Source of the DNA: Bacteroidota bacterium
GTDB lineage: Bacteria; Bacteroidota; Bacteroidia; Cytophagales; Cyclobacteriaceae
NCBI GenBank assembly: GCA_023428695.1
Contig: JAEYWY010000028.1
Coordinates: 506,470-570,469, forward strand
DNA: 64,000 bases
Direction of reading: 5' to 3'
Shown: positions 9,478 to 18,028 of the stretch, in pieces
How positions within the stretch are numbered: the stretch's first letter is position 1
Layout: every line of letters starts with the position of its first letter
Program-made: the position numbers and the translations under genes
The notes under the pieces: model-generated
Seen by the model: the letters and a program-made list of their open reading frames with translations, nothing else
Database searches by the model: none
Told to the model about the DNA's origin: nothing

Positions 9478-10113
9478 CTAATTGACAGCTTTTGTGAATG
9501 TGACTGCCAGTACACGGGGCGTTGTACCGCCTTCGTCGAAGAATTCACGCAGGTTATCCATTTGAAACCCCTGCGCTGCGGCCGCCTCAAGGTATTGCGA
9601 TACATGGTGCGCAAAACAGGTCACCTCATGGACGCCGCTGTCAGTCTCAAACCGCGCCTTGGCACCCTGATATTGCCTGTACGGGTGCAATTCTCCGGCG
9701 TACATGACACCACCCGGCTTGAGGCAACGGAATGCCTCAGCGAAAACGTGTTTGAATTCGCGGATATGTTCCAGAACGAGGCTGAATACAACCACATCGT
9801 ACGACGCGCTATCGACGGGCCAGGTTTTTTCGAGGTCGGTTTCAATAAACGAAACACCTGCCCGGCTTACTTTTTCGCGTGCACGCGCAAGCATGCCCCC
9901 TGAGATATCCATGCAAACAAGTACATCCGATTGTTCTGCAAGCCATACCGTATTTTTCCCTGTCCCACAACCAGCTTCCAGGGCACGCGCGAATTTAACT
10001 CCGGCGAGCATCTCGCGAAGTGCACGAGCTTCCATGTCCCGCGTAGCATTCCTGTCGTTGTCATAACTGGCAGACCACGCATTGTAAGAATCGGCTACGC
10101 TTTGTGTTCCCAC
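9478..10113 (-). CDS. Class I SAM-dependent methyltransferase
   Basis: A roughly 211-residue soluble methyltransferase. Motif I is LEAGCGTGKNT, the acidic end of beta-2 is VCMDIS, motif post-I/II is SYDVVVFSLVLEHI, and LKPGGVMYAGE is motif III, as in Methyltransf_11/25 enzymes. The substrate is not evident. I chose the GTG at 10113 (MGTQSVADSYNAW). The only upstream alternative, TTG at 10140, would fall at the transcription start predicted from the TATTTTTG box at 10146-10153, whereas GTG leaves a leader of about 25 bases. It is divergent from the ABC-F ATPase and shares a symmetric promoter region with it. Confidence 0.85.
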   Translation of the reverse strand: MGTQSVADSYNAWSASYDNDRNATRDMEARALREMLAGVKFARALEAGCGTGKNTVWLAEQSDVLVCMDISGGMLARAREKVSRAGVSFIETDLEKTWPVDSASYDVVVFSLVLEHIREFKHVFAEAFRCLKPGGVMYAGELHPYRQYQGAKARFETDSGVHEVTCFAHHVSQYLEAAAAQGFQMDNLREFFDEGGTTPRVLAVTFTKAVN

Positions 10114-10145
10114 GATGGAGAGTATTTGATTTTGAAACAAAATAT

Positions 10146-10153
10146 CAAAAATA
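10146..10153 (-). promoter_or_regulatory. Bacteroidota -7 box (TAnnTTTG) for the methyltransferase
   Basis: The minus strand reads TATTTTTG, an exact match to the Bacteroidota -7 consensus TAnnTTTG. No TTTG -33 element stands at the expected distance. The predicted transcript would begin near 10140, supporting the GTG start at 10113. Confidence 0.5.
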
Positions 10154-10156
10154 TGC

Positions 10157-10164
10157 TATTTTTG
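10157..10164 (+). promoter_or_regulatory. Bacteroidota -7 box (TAnnTTTG) for the ABC-F gene
   Basis: TATTTTTG matches the -7 consensus exactly, and a TTTG at 10131-10134 lies 22 bases upstream as a plausible -33 element. Transcription would start near 10171, 13 bases before the ATG at 10184. Together with the minus-strand box it forms a perfect palindrome (8-base arms, TGC spacer). Confidence 0.6.
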
Positions 10165-10183
10165 CCGGCTTATTTCCGGACTG

Positions 10184-11821
10184 ATGATATCTGTAGACTC
10201 CGTAACTGTGGAATTTAACGGCTCCGCGCTGTTTAGCAACATTACGTTCAATATAAACGAGAATGATCGTATAGCCCTCATGGGGAAAAACGGCGCCGGA
10301 AAATCGACGCTGCTCAAAATAATCGCCGGTGTAAACAAACCAACCCGGGGCAAAGTGTCGGCACCAAAAGACGCCATTATCGCGTACCTACCTCAGCACT
10401 TGTTAACCGAAGACAACGCGACGGTATTCGAAGAAGCCTCCAAGGCATTTTCGAAAATCCTCAACATGAAGAATTCCATCGACGAACTCAACCGCCAGCT
10501 TGAAACCCGGACTGACTACGAATCCGAAGAGTATTCCAAAATTATTGAACAGGTTTCCGAACTCAGCGAGAAGTATTATTCGATTGAAGAAATAAACTTC
10601 GACGCCGAAGTTGAGAAGACGTTGATGGGATTGGGGTTTGTGCGTTCCGACTTTACGCGACCTACCCAGGAATTCAGTGGTGGCTGGCGGATGCGCATTG
10701 AACTTGCGAAAATACTATTACAGAAACCGGACCTCATCCTGCTTGACGAGCCGACCAACCACCTTGATATTGAGTCCGTACAGTGGCTCGAGGAATTCCT
10801 GAAGACGAGTGCAAAGGCCGTGATTGTGATCAGTCACGACAAGGCGTTTGTCGACAACCTGACCAACCGTACTATCGAAGTAACGATGGGCAGGATCTAT
10901 GACTACAAAACCAACTACTCACATTATCTGCAATTACGCAAGGAACGCAGGGAGCAACAGCAAAAACATTTCGACGATCAGCAAAAGGAGATTGCGGAAA
11001 TCACCGCGTTCATCGAACGCTTTAAAGGAACGTACTCGAAGACATTGCAAGTACAGTCGCGCGTGAAGATGCTCGAGAAGATGGAGTTGGTACAGGTTGA
11101 CGAAGTTGACACATCCGCGCTTAACCTCAAGTTTCCCCCAGCACCCAAGTCCGGCAGCTATCCGGTGATTGCAGAGGGTTTGGGCAAAAGCTATGGCGAT
11201 CACGTCGTTTTCAGGGATGCGAACGTAACCATTGCACGCGGGGAAAAAGTTGCGTTAGTTGGAAAGAACGGCGAAGGAAAGTCAACGTTCGTAAAAGCCA
11301 TCATGGGTGAGATCAACTACGATGGCAAACTCCAACTTGGTCATAACTGTTTGATCGGATACTTCGCGCAAAATCAGGCGTCTCAGCTTGACGAAGAGCT
11401 CACCGTGTTTCAGACAATCGACTACATAGCGGAGGGCGATATTCGTACGAAGATCAGAGACATCCTGGGAGCGTTCATGTTCAGCGGTGAAACCATTGAA
11501 AAGAAAGTGCGCTACCTCTCAGGCGGCGAGAAGACGCGTCTGGCGATGATAAAGCTGTTGCTTCAGCCTGTCAATCTGCTTATCCTTGATGAGCCTACCA
11601 ATCATTTGGACATCCGCACAAAGGATATTTTAAAGGACGCCTTGAAGGCTTTTGACGGAACGATGATCCTTGTATCGCACGATCGCGATTTTCTTGATGG
11701 GCTTGCCGGAAAGGTATTTGAATTTGGCAACAAGCGTATTCGCGAACATTTCGAAGACATAAATGGGTTTCTTGCCAACAAAAAGTTGGAAAACCTTCGT
11801 GAAATCGAAAGAAAAAACTAG
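10184..11821 (+). CDS. ABC-F family ATPase (translation factor type)
   Basis: A 545-residue protein with two complete ABC nucleotide-binding domains and no membrane segments, as in the ABC-F family whose members bind the ribosome E site and act on stalled or slow translation (EttA, Uup, YbiT, antibiotic-resistance factors). Domain 1: GKNGAGKST near residue 34, signature FSGGWRMRIELAKIL, Walker B LILLDEPTNHLD. The interdomain linker (about residues 240-310) is the charged helical P-site tRNA interaction motif region. Domain 2: GKNGEGKST, LSGGEKTRLAMIKLL, LLILDEPTNHLD. Both sites look catalytically intact, unlike the second ABC-F in this window (43562-45181). The C-terminus is short and basic, without the long Uup coiled-coil domain. 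Confidence 0.93.
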   Translation: MISVDSVTVEFNGSALFSNITFNINENDRIALMGKNGAGKSTLLKIIAGVNKPTRGKVSAPKDAIIAYLPQHLLTEDNATVFEEASKAFSKILNMKNSIDELNRQLETRTDYESEEYSKIIEQVSELSEKYYSIEEINFDAEVEKTLMGLGFVRSDFTRPTQEFSGGWRMRIELAKILLQKPDLILLDEPTNHLDIESVQWLEEFLKTSAKAVIVISHDKAFVDNLTNRTIEVTMGRIYDYKTNYSHYLQLRKERREQQQKHFDDQQKEIAEITAFIERFKGTYSKTLQVQSRVKMLEKMELVQVDEVDTSALNLKFPPAPKSGSYPVIAEGLGKSYGDHVVFRDANVTIARGEKVALVGKNGEGKSTFVKAIMGEINYDGKLQLGHNCLIGYFAQNQASQLDEELTVFQTIDYIAEGDIRTKIRDILGAFMFSGETIEKKVRYLSGGEKTRLAMIKLLLQPVNLLILDEPTNHLDIRTKDILKDALKAFDGTMILVSHDRDFLDGLAGKVFEFGNKRIREHFEDINGFLANKKLENLREIERKN

Positions 11822-11873
11822 TTCTCAAATACGCTTAAGTCGACTGCCGGCCTTCGACCGGGACGAATGTATT

Positions 11874-12062
11874 CTAGTCGAAATTGTGCGAGAAGAATTC
11901 GTCGTCAGCGGGAAAATCCGACATAATCGAACGCATCAGTTTCCTGGCCTTTTCACCTGCTTTGAGGGAAGCCAGTTTACATGAGGAGTTCTTTTCACGT
12001 TTGTCGTCAGACTTTCCATAAGCTAACGTTTGTTGACTCAGATTTCCAGATCGTGTAAGCAT
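11874..12062 (-). CDS. Possible small protein (62 aa)
   Basis: A short open frame (MLTRSGNLSQQTLAY to EFFSHNFD) occupies most of the gap between the ABC-F gene and the histidine kinase. It is Lys/Ser/Ala-rich in the first two thirds and acidic/aromatic at the end, with no signal peptide or membrane segment. A plus-strand frame overlaps it, and I can cite no homologue or good ribosome-binding site, so it may be spurious. The rest of 11822-12173 shows nothing I recognise. Confidence 0.3.
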   Translation of the reverse strand: MLTRSGNLSQQTLAYGKSDDKREKNSSCKLASLKAGEKARKLMRSIMSDFPADDEFFSHNFD

Positions 12063-12173
12063 GGCGTTATATTGATGTTACCAATGCGAATGTCTGTTAC
12101 AAAACGAAAACGCTAAATGATCGCGGTCAGCCGCAAAGAGGACATTAATCACAAAAAATCAAGACGACTGAGC

Positions 12174-14222
12174 TCAGTCCGCAAGCTCAAGCTCCGTAGT
12201 AAGCTCCGCATTCGTTTGCTGAGGTGCCTCAGCAGTAGTCACGGGAATAACAATGATCACGCGCGTAAACTTGTCTTCAACCGATTCGAGAGAAATATAT
12301 CCGCCCACTGCCTGCACAGATTTGCGCACAATATAAAGTCCCAGACCATTGCCCCTCGACATCTCGTTTCCGATATAGAACATGTCCCATACACGATCAC
12401 GAATATTCTCAGGAATACCCACGCCGTTGTCGACAACAGAAATGTGAACCGAACCCGCCTGAAGCACCGCTTTTATCGTTACCTCCGGACGTGCATCGGA
12501 CCGCAGACCCGAGAAGAAGACAGCGTTTTCAAAAACGTTCAAGAGGATGAAGTACAGGAGATCACGATGACTGTAGAACACGAGGGAGTCGGAACAATCG
12601 ACGTGCAGCGAAACATTTTGCTGACGGATCATTTCTTCAAGCTGGGCAACAACAAGGTCAATTTCCGGCCGTAGTTTAATAAGAGACGGATCCGAAGGCC
12701 GGTTTACCTCGCTGATTATCTTCAGCTTTTTCAGCATACGATCCATTGCCCTTGCCGTCGCATACGTGCGCTGAATCAATTCGCGCGACTCTGCATTCGC
12801 AGTGCGTGCTGCGATATGACACAGACCGATAATCGAACAAATTGGGCCCTGTAAATCATGACTTGCCTTGTAAAGAAAAGTATCCAATTCAGCATGAGCG
12901 CGCACCAACATGCTCGTACGCTGATGCACAAGATTTTCAAGGTTTGTATTGATCCTGACGATCTCATTGTTCGCCACCAACAACTCCTTCTTCTTGCGAT
13001 TAAGCTTTCGGGTAAAATAAACAAGCAAAAGAATGATTGCACCAAGTGCCGACACAACAAAGATGGTCGTAAGCATTTTGCGTCGATACGCCGCGCGCTC
13101 CTGTTCTCTCTGCGCTTCGCTGAGCGTAAGTCTGTTTTCCAGATCGCGCACGTCAAAAAACTTTTCCTTTATTGATGTGAGCACGTTGTGGTAGTCGGCC
13201 TGGTTCCGGTAAAACCGGTTTTCGTTTTCCTTAAGAATTGCCTCCAGACTACGAATATCCGCCAACAACTCGTCACGTTCTTCATCGCTCAATGTCTCAA
13301 TACCGCCTTCGAGTTTTTCCTGGAGCAGCTGGATCTTTTCATTAAAATCCTCACGTAATTCGTTCAACATCTGCCTTTCCAGCTCGGCGCGCGTAACCAG
13401 GCTCTTGATATCCTCCCGTACGAATGTTGAGTCCGATATCCGGCCAAGTACGTCTTCTGAAAGTCCCGGCAATTGCTGCGCCTTTTGTGCCTTTGTCATC
13501 AACTCATACAACTTCATGTCAATGCGGCGGCGTGAAGCCTCATCGAGTTTGGAAAAAGGATAATTCTTAAACACCGCATAGAACACGGTCAGTGACTGAA
13601 TCGAATCCAGGTTCGCAAGATCAAACACAGCAGGCTTCTCAGCTGCGTCGGCCGCAACACGAGTTTCAACCTTTCGTTTCACATCCGCGACAGCTATGAT
13701 GTTTCCGGTATTGGCATAAGTAACCCTCTCAACACTCCGGTTCGCAACCATGAATTTTTCCTTTCCGGGTGGAGCGTCGTTTTTCGGTAGAGGTATCTCA
13801 AGTTTTCCCGATGCATCACTTGTAAACCGCAGCGTATCCACACCTATGAACAGCACTGTCGTGTTTCCTAGTCGTTCGCCGTCAGGACGCGTGACATAAT
13901 ATGTTTCAATTCGATAACTCTTCCTGCGAACAATGACCTCAAGAACGCCCTTCCCGAAATTCCACGAAGCAGCTTCGAGATTTTCATTCCGCAGTTCAAT
14001 CGTTTTTGGCGGCAGGCTTGAGGCTGGCAGATCAACGAACGCTGTACCGCGTTGTCCGGTCTTTACGAAAGCTCCCCTATTTACCGACAGCTCAACATTG
14101 GGAAGAACCTGGAGCGATTCATCAAACGTCTTGATCTGAATAGTAGTCTTGTCCTGGCCGTACAATGCCGTGGTAACGCATAGCGAAAAGACCAGGGTCG
14201 ATATGTAAACGTACCTAGTCAT
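12174..14222 (-). CDS. Membrane sensor histidine kinase of a type IX secretion operon
   Basis: A 682-residue protein with an N-terminal signal peptide (cleavage near TALYGQ) and a periplasmic region that looks like two beta-sandwich domains (about residues 25-180), the first reminiscent of carboxypeptidase-regulatory domains. A long helical coiled-coil follows (about 250-375), then one membrane helix near 385-405 (IFVVSALGAIILLLVYF), a short coil, and the kinase core. The core has the H-box ASHDLQGPI with phospho-acceptor His at about 455, N-box NVFENAVFF, G1 VVDNGVGIP and G2 GNGLGLYIV. No receiver domain or response-regulator gene is nearby. Its ATG at 14222 overlaps the stop of the upstream PD40 gene (ATGACTAG), so it is the fourth cistron of a coupled operon. 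An orphan kinase sensing envelope or secretion state is inferred. Confidence 0.88.
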   Translation of the reverse strand: MTRYVYISTLVFSLCVTTALYGQDKTTIQIKTFDESLQVLPNVELSVNRGAFVKTGQRGTAFVDLPASSLPPKTIELRNENLEAASWNFGKGVLEVIVRRKSYRIETYYVTRPDGERLGNTTVLFIGVDTLRFTSDASGKLEIPLPKNDAPPGKEKFMVANRSVERVTYANTGNIIAVADVKRKVETRVAADAAEKPAVFDLANLDSIQSLTVFYAVFKNYPFSKLDEASRRRIDMKLYELMTKAQKAQQLPGLSEDVLGRISDSTFVREDIKSLVTRAELERQMLNELREDFNEKIQLLQEKLEGGIETLSDEERDELLADIRSLEAILKENENRFYRNQADYHNVLTSIKEKFFDVRDLENRLTLSEAQREQERAAYRRKMLTTIFVVSALGAIILLLVYFTRKLNRKKKELLVANNEIVRINTNLENLVHQRTSMLVRAHAELDTFLYKASHDLQGPICSIIGLCHIAARTANAESRELIQRTYATARAMDRMLKKLKIISEVNRPSDPSLIKLRPEIDLVVAQLEEMIRQQNVSLHVDCSDSLVFYSHRDLLYFILLNVFENAVFFSGLRSDARPEVTIKAVLQAGSVHISVVDNGVGIPENIRDRVWDMFYIGNEMSRGNGLGLYIVRKSVQAVGGYISLESVEDKFTRVIIVIPVTTAEAPQQTNAELTTELELAD

Positions 14223-15816
14223 ACTTACCCACTCCAACAGGTTTTAGGAATGCGTCATTGACGATTACGATCTCATGAAACCAGTCTTCCTGCTTCTTTC
14301 GTGGTATTTCCAAAGTGACAACGGCATCGGTCCCATCAGGTTGAAGAATTCTTATCTTGTAAAAACTGAAGTAAGGAACCGTAAACCTGAACCCACCGGA
14401 TTCATCAGAGGTCGTTTGTTCAACAACGGTGTTACGCGAATGATCGATAAGAAACAAAGTTGCGCCGGCGAGAATACGCAACGAATCAACAGACACAGGC
14501 AGATTGGTTCGTTGTTTTATAACACCATGAACCAACAATGGATAAGTCTGCTGGTCCATTTGAAATTCATAAATGTCATCGTCACCGGCATCGCTTCGGG
14601 AAGTAGTAAAGTATCCACGGTATCCCGGTTCTGAGAAATACAGTCCAAAGTCATCAGCACTGCTGTTCAGTGGAAAACCCATATTAACGACATCCTCCAA
14701 CGCCCCGGCACTTAAGTCAACCTTAAAGATGTCGACACCGCCAAGGCCGGCGTGGCCATTGGATGAAAAGTACAGTATATTTTCCGCGACGTGCGGTGAC
14801 CCTTCGTCGAAAGGTGTGTTAACGACGGGGCCAAGATTAACAGGCTTTTGCCATGTACCATTTTTAAAATCACTTCGATACAGATCGCGGCCGCCAAATC
14901 CACCGTTCCGATCTGATGAAAAATATAACGCCATTCCATCGGAAGTTATGAATGGATCCATTGCCGATGATTTCGAGTCATTATGCGGAAACTCGCCGGT
15001 GATCTGCCACTTCCCATCAGAGACCTTTGCAAAATACAGATGCAGGGGTCTGCTCATGTCGCCGTCCTGGCGTTTTGAGGATGCCGTGAACACCATCCTG
15101 CGGCCGCTGTCATAAAGGCAAAATGGCCCATTATGAAACTTCGACCTCAACGGACGGGGTAACATCTCGCGATCGTTAAAGAACTCGCCGCCGCCATCGA
15201 TTATCCGTTTGCTGCTAAACAATTTGTAGAACGGACTCTGCGAGGCAGGATCGACGGATTGCACAGGCGAATAGTAGTGGTTGGAAACAAAAAGAATTTC
15301 TCCATCGCCGGGTACAGCACCAAAATCATTCCCCGGGGAATTAACGGAAAGTCTACGCACTGAATACTGGAGCGAGTCCTCGAGCAGGTAGGTAAGATTT
15401 CGGATGCGCCATATTCGTCTGTTAGCCCACTCGTCGTCAGGTACTTTCTGGAGATACTCACCGAAACATGAGAGCGCCTCATCATACCGACGCGCAGCGG
15501 TCAGTGCATCACCGAACATAAAAAGATCGTTATTTGTTAACGATCTTCTGTCACATCCGAGGAACCACGTAGCCGCATCTTCATACCGGTGCATCCTGAA
15601 GTTTGCCCGCGCCAGTTTCAGACGCACCCGCGAAGCCTCATGATTCTTCGTCAAACATCGTTCGTAATACGAGATCGCTTCCTGGTAACTTCCGTGCTCA
15701 AAAAAACGATCAGCCTGCTTTTCAAGGCTCACACCAAGTTCAAAAACAGAACCCTGGCCCGCCAGCCAACCCGGAAGCATAATCGCACAAATGAATATCG
15801 TCGCACGGACTGTCAT
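14215..15816 (-). CDS. TPR/PD40 beta-propeller protein, PorE-like without OmpA domain
   Basis: A 533-residue exported protein (signal peptide ending GWLAGQ). Residues about 25-130 form TPR repeats (FFEHGSYQEAISYYERCLTK). Residues about 150-420 form a WD40-like PD40 propeller with repeats such as ALYFSSDRNGGFGGRDLYRS and ILYFSSNGHAGLGGVDIFKV. The C-terminal 100 residues form a carboxypeptidase-regulatory-like beta-sandwich (LLVHGVIKQRT onward). This is the domain order of PorE, a type IX secretion envelope protein, except that the C-terminal peptidoglycan-binding OmpA domain is absent. It overlaps PorP upstream by 4 bases (ATGA) and the kinase downstream by 8 bases. A periplasmic link between PorP in the outer membrane and the kinase is inferred. 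Confidence 0.85.
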   Translation of the reverse strand: MTVRATIFICAIMLPGWLAGQGSVFELGVSLEKQADRFFEHGSYQEAISYYERCLTKNHEASRVRLKLARANFRMHRYEDAATWFLGCDRRSLTNNDLFMFGDALTAARRYDEALSCFGEYLQKVPDDEWANRRIWRIRNLTYLLEDSLQYSVRRLSVNSPGNDFGAVPGDGEILFVSNHYYSPVQSVDPASQSPFYKLFSSKRIIDGGGEFFNDREMLPRPLRSKFHNGPFCLYDSGRRMVFTASSKRQDGDMSRPLHLYFAKVSDGKWQITGEFPHNDSKSSAMDPFITSDGMALYFSSDRNGGFGGRDLYRSDFKNGTWQKPVNLGPVVNTPFDEGSPHVAENILYFSSNGHAGLGGVDIFKVDLSAGALEDVVNMGFPLNSSADDFGLYFSEPGYRGYFTTSRSDAGDDDIYEFQMDQQTYPLLVHGVIKQRTNLPVSVDSLRILAGATLFLIDHSRNTVVEQTTSDESGGFRFTVPYFSFYKIRILQPDGTDAVVTLEIPRKKQEDWFHEIVIVNDAFLKPVGVGKYD

Positions 15817-16751
15817 CGGGGAGAACTGATCTTATGTCGCGAAAACCGAAAAAGGTAGTTGATCGTGATCTCGTGCGAAGCGCCGGTAACCTGGGCAAGA
15901 GAGCCCGTAACGAAATCGTAACTGTAACCAACATTCAACTGGGGTGTTACGCCTGCCCTGAGGAGAACACCCAGCGATTCATCCTTTCGCCACGATACTC
16001 CGGTAAACAACACATCGTAAATAAGCACGCCACCATTGAGATGAATCATCGGTGAAATATCTTTACTGAACATCACGAACACCGAGGGCACAAAATCAAG
16101 CGCGTCGTTTAGTCTGATGGTATATCGCGAGAAGACGTGAACGGTCTGCACCATCGGATTCACAGTAGTCGAATCGTTGGGCATCCATTTCGCCGGAATA
16201 AAACCGGGTACCGACACACCGGCCTGAATATTCTTTCCTTTCAGAAACAGGCCTGCCCCGATGTCAAAATGATTTTCGGAAAATGCTGCTGCCGGAATTC
16301 GCGGATCACCTGAAGCATTGCCGTCAAGGGAAAGGTAATCGGCGCGTACGTTTCTCAGTCCGCCCTGAATACCGAAAGAAAGACTGGTTTCTTGTCCAAC
16401 CCTGAGATGGTACGCCGCAACAGCCTGGAGAGAAAGATTCTTATGAACACCAATGCGATCACTAATACCAAACAAGCCTACTCCAAGTCGCTTACGCGGG
16501 AACGGCATGTGGGCCGAGAACGTGAACGTCTCAGGCGCACCATCGATACCGGTCCACTGGCTTCTTGCCGCTACTGTCATACTCAGAGCATCATCTGCGC
16601 CGGCATAGGCAGGATTAATGACCAACGGATTGAACATGTATTGCGAATACATTGGCCGCATTTGCGCATACGACACACACGGCCCAGCGATAATCAGCGC
16701 CACAACCCAAAACCGGATTTTTAACGGGCCATATATTGCGCGCGGCTTCAT
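15813..16751 (-). CDS. PorP/SprF family type IX secretion outer-membrane protein
   Basis: A 312-residue outer-membrane protein with a signal peptide (cleavage near VSYAQ) followed by the hallmark PorP/SprF start MRPMYSQYMFNPLVINPAYA. The rest alternates as expected for transmembrane beta-strands and ends in an aromatic-rich strand near YLFRFSRHK. In Flavobacterium johnsoniae, SprF-like proteins are needed for export or surface attachment of cognate proteins with type B C-terminal sorting domains, usually encoded just upstream. Here the gene upstream encodes exactly such a protein and the two overlap by one base (TAATG). The downstream PD40 gene overlaps by four. The family assignment is strong; the partner relation is inferred from context. 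Confidence 0.93.
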   Translation of the reverse strand: MKPRAIYGPLKIRFWVVALIIAGPCVSYAQMRPMYSQYMFNPLVINPAYAGADDALSMTVAARSQWTGIDGAPETFTFSAHMPFPRKRLGVGLFGISDRIGVHKNLSLQAVAAYHLRVGQETSLSFGIQGGLRNVRADYLSLDGNASGDPRIPAAAFSENHFDIGAGLFLKGKNIQAGVSVPGFIPAKWMPNDSTTVNPMVQTVHVFSRYTIRLNDALDFVPSVFVMFSKDISPMIHLNGGVLIYDVLFTGVSWRKDESLGVLLRAGVTPQLNVGYSYDFVTGSLAQVTGASHEITINYLFRFSRHKISSPR

Positions 16752-18028
16752 TACTCAATCAGCTCAATAAAACCTTTTTGCAACACCGGCTTCGCTCCGG
16801 TGATAATTCGAATGACATAGAAGTACGTTCCGGTGGGCAATGCCTCACCTTTGGCACCTCTTCCACTCCACACGACAGATTCGTTGTCATATCCCGAAGC
16901 TCGAAAGACTTCATTTCCCCAACGGTCAACGATCGTAACCTGATTGTCGGGGTAAGAGTCTATATGAGAAACCAAAAGCTTATCATTAATTCCGTCACCG
17001 TTTGCTGTGATGATTGGCGTGAGAATTTTTATTTCAGGCTCTTCTTCATTCGGTGTGACTGGCAGTATGGTAACAGTGACGTCAAACTCACAGATGGCAG
17101 AGTTGCCAGAATTGTCGGTCGCCGTATAGGTCACCCGTGTTGTTCCTGCCGGAAAAGATGACCCCGGACTATGCGAACTTACGAACGAAAGCACGCTACA
17201 ATTGTCGCTTGCAGTCGGCTCTTCCCAATTAACAACACCACCATCGGAAGATGCTTCGACCGAAATATCAGCGGGGCAATTCTCAATCACGGGAGGCAAG
17301 TTGTCCTTAACGTTTACGGTAAATGACCAACTTGCTGAATTTCCCTTCGAGTCCTTTGCCTCATACGTAACAAGCGTTTCACCTGCAGCAAAGTTGTCAC
17401 CAGGAGAATGACTTTTCGTAACGACGACGGGGTTGCAATCGTTGAACTTGGGCGGCAACCACGTTACCGGCGTGGTGCACCCTTCCGTTATGTTGGCAGA
17501 TATGGTATTTGGGAGCGGCTCAAGCAACTCAGGGGGCGCAGTATCGATGAACGGCCCTCCTTCACAACACAAAGCTCCGCCAAGACTGAATCCGGAAACG
17601 ATAGTGAAAGAGTTCGCGAGTACCTTGTTGACAAACAGTCCTGCAGCGCAGTTCGTTGAAGTCGAATACACAATGTTTCCGTCTATCGCAAATTCCAGTG
17701 TATTCCCTCTGAACCTTCCGCCTGGAAGCGTTCCCGTCACAGTGATCAGCCCACCCGGATCAACATACTCTGAGTAGAGTTGACCATTAACTTCACTTAG
17801 AGTAACGAGAGCCGCTGGACCATCATAGCGCACAGTGAGTGCGTTAATGGTGCCAGTGCACGTCACGCATACCTGCGGGCAATTGCAATCCTGCGCTTGC
17901 ACTGCTGTAACTGAAACTACGGATAATAGCAGGATCATGCACCCCATGGAGCGCAGAACGCGGCGGAGTAATGTGCACGAAATTACCCCACTGCGGGAAG
18001 AAGCACGGTGAACAGCGACATGTCCCAT
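16751..18028 (-). CDS. HYR-domain surface protein with type B T9SS sorting domain
   Basis: A 425-residue secreted protein. ATG at 18028 gives a long basic n-region before the hydrophobic core (MGCMILLLSVVSVTAVQAQ); ATG at 17947 would give a shorter signal peptide and is a fair alternative, while TTG at 18031 is unlikely. The mature N-terminus is Cys-rich (DCNCPQVCVTCTG) with a beta-domain, followed by two HYR (hyalin) Ig-like domains recognisable by VTKSHSPGDNFAAGETLVTY and VSSHSPGSSFPAGTTRVTYT. The last ~85 residues (ITANGDGINDKLLVSHIDS to the end) are a gliding-motility-type (CHU_C, type B) C-terminal sorting domain recognised by the type IX system. It is the first gene of the four-gene operon. 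An adhesive or sensory surface role is inferred. Confidence 0.9.
   Translation of the reverse strand: MGHVAVHRASSRSGVISCTLLRRVLRSMGCMILLLSVVSVTAVQAQDCNCPQVCVTCTGTINALTVRYDGPAALVTLSEVNGQLYSEYVDPGGLITVTGTLPGGRFRGNTLEFAIDGNIVYSTSTNCAAGLFVNKVLANSFTIVSGFSLGGALCCEGGPFIDTAPPELLEPLPNTISANITEGCTTPVTWLPPKFNDCNPVVVTKSHSPGDNFAAGETLVTYEAKDSKGNSASWSFTVNVKDNLPPVIENCPADISVEASSDGGVVNWEEPTASDNCSVLSFVSSHSPGSSFPAGTTRVTYTATDNSGNSAICEFDVTVTILPVTPNEEEPEIKILTPIITANGDGINDKLLVSHIDSYPDNQVTIVDRWGNEVFRASGYDNESVVWSGRGAKGEALPTGTYFYVIRIITGAKPVLQKGFIELIE

Noticed and set aside
12117..12674. 185-codon plus-strand frame
   Set aside because: It is antisense to the conserved kinase ATP-binding domain.
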